Of a stretch of 6,031 bases of DNA, positions 5,494 through 6,031 are shown piece after piece. Made by a program: the position numbers and the translations under genes. This stretch comes from Rhodospirillaceae bacterium (GTDB taxonomy: Bacteria > Pseudomonadota > Alphaproteobacteria > Rhodospirillales > Magnetospirillaceae). The notes beneath the pieces were generated by a model. The model saw only the letters and a program-made list of their open reading frames with translations, was not told the origin of the DNA and made no database searches. Location: contig DUZC01000288.1 in NCBI GenBank assembly GCA_013349735.1, positions 1 through 6,031 on the forward strand, read 5' to 3'. The number at the start of each line of letters is the position of its first letter. The stretch's first letter is position 1.

Positions 5494-6031
5494 ATGCTTA
5501 CCAGTAACACGCTGCGCGGCGGCCCTGACCAGTTTGGCCATTTCGGTATTTTTGGCGGACGGTATGTCGCAGAAACCCTCATGCCGCTGATTCTCGCGGT
5601 TGAGCGGGCCTATGACCAGGCCAAGGCCGATCCCAGCTTTGCTTCGGAACTGGCCGGTTATCTGACCCATTATGTCGGACGACCCAGCCCCTTATATTTT
5701 GCCCGTCGTCTGACCGAGGCCTTCGGGGGTGCGCGCATTTATCTGAAGCGCGAGGATCTGAACCATACCGGCGCGCATAAGATCAATAATTGCATGGGTC
5801 AGGTCTTGCTGGCCAAACGCATGGGTAAGCGGCGGATCATTGCCGAAACCGGCGCCGGGCAGCATGGGGTGGCCACCGCCACGGTTTGCGCCTTGTTCGG
5901 GCTTGATTGCGTCATCTATATGGGGGCCACGGACATCGAGCGGCAGGCGCCCAATGTCTTTCGCATGAAATTGTTGGGGGCCGAAGTGCGGCCGGTGACC
6001 TCGGGTGCGGCGACATTGAAAGATGCCATGA
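5494..6031 (+). CDS. trpB: Tryptophan synthase beta chain, 3'-truncated by the window edge
   Basis: PLP enzyme of the alpha2-beta2 tryptophan synthase; condenses indole, passed from TrpA, with serine to give tryptophan. About 179 of roughly 400 residues are visible, with no stop before the window ends. PDQFGHFGIFGGRYVAETL at 11-29 is the typical N-terminus. GRPSPLYFA at 62-70 and YLKREDLNHTGAHKINN at 83-99 follow; His95-Lys96 carry the Schiff-base lysine (E. coli Lys87). AETGAGQHGVATAT at 117-130 has the catalytic Glu118 (E. coli Glu109, same spacing of 22) and the serine-carboxylate loop. IYMGATDIERQAPNVFRMKLLGA-type sequence at 141-163 is also family-typical. These features place it in the common TrpB1 class that pairs with TrpA. 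The ATG at 5494 gives the usual N-terminus, though its Shine-Dalgarno is weak. trpA is expected downstream, outside the window. Confidence 0.97.
   Translation, partial: MLTSNTLRGGPDQFGHFGIFGGRYVAETLMPLILAVERAYDQAKADPSFASELAGYLTHYVGRPSPLYFARRLTEAFGGARIYLKREDLNHTGAHKINNCMGQVLLAKRMGKRRIIAETGAGQHGVATATVCALFGLDCVIYMGATDIERQAPNVFRMKLLGAEVRPVTSGAATLKDAM

Noticed and set aside
1..6031. A new defence, mobile or otherwise undescribed system
   Set aside because: Every long frame with coding support matches a known housekeeping family, intergenic gaps are short, and no repeats, integrase, transposase or composition shift was seen.

Overview
The window is a compact stretch of housekeeping chromosome from an alphaproteobacterium. 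Protein wording and gene order (aroA-cmk-rpsA-ihfB-lapA-like-pyrF-trpF-trpB, all on the + strand) look most like the Rhodospirillales (Magnetospirillum/Rhodospirillum-type). This placement is from memory of family sequences, not from a search. Base composition is moderately GC-rich with GC-rich third codon positions. I see no mobile element, CRISPR array, tRNA, rRNA or sign of recent transfer.

Layout: (1) 1-1508 holds the 3' part of a class II aroA (EPSP synthase) and cmk (cytidylate kinase), joined by a 4-base ATGA overlap. (2) 1509-1595 is a short leader before rpsA; rpsA (1596-3311) encodes ribosomal protein S1 with six S1 repeats and is followed by a strong intrinsic terminator (3339-3378). 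(3) 3379-3483 is the leader of a second unit: ihfB, a two-helix membrane protein of the LapA/DUF1049 type, pyrF and trpF, packed with gaps or overlaps of +1, -4 and -11 bases, so very likely one mRNA with translational coupling. (4) After a 74-base gap, trpB begins at 5494 and runs off the end of the window.

The genes serve core functions: aromatic amino acid synthesis (AroA makes the chorismate precursor; TrpF and TrpB act late in tryptophan synthesis), pyrimidine nucleotides (PyrF makes UMP; Cmk phosphorylates CMP/dCMP), translation (S1), nucleoid architecture (IHF beta) and envelope homeostasis (LapA-like). The gammaproteobacterial order cmk-rpsA-ihfB-lapA-lapB-pyrF is recognisable here, but lapB is missing between lapA and pyrF.

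I found no previously undescribed biological system. The points most worth checking are the lapA gene without lapB, a 10-codon reading frame ending on the rpsA start codon, and the pyrF-trpF coupling.
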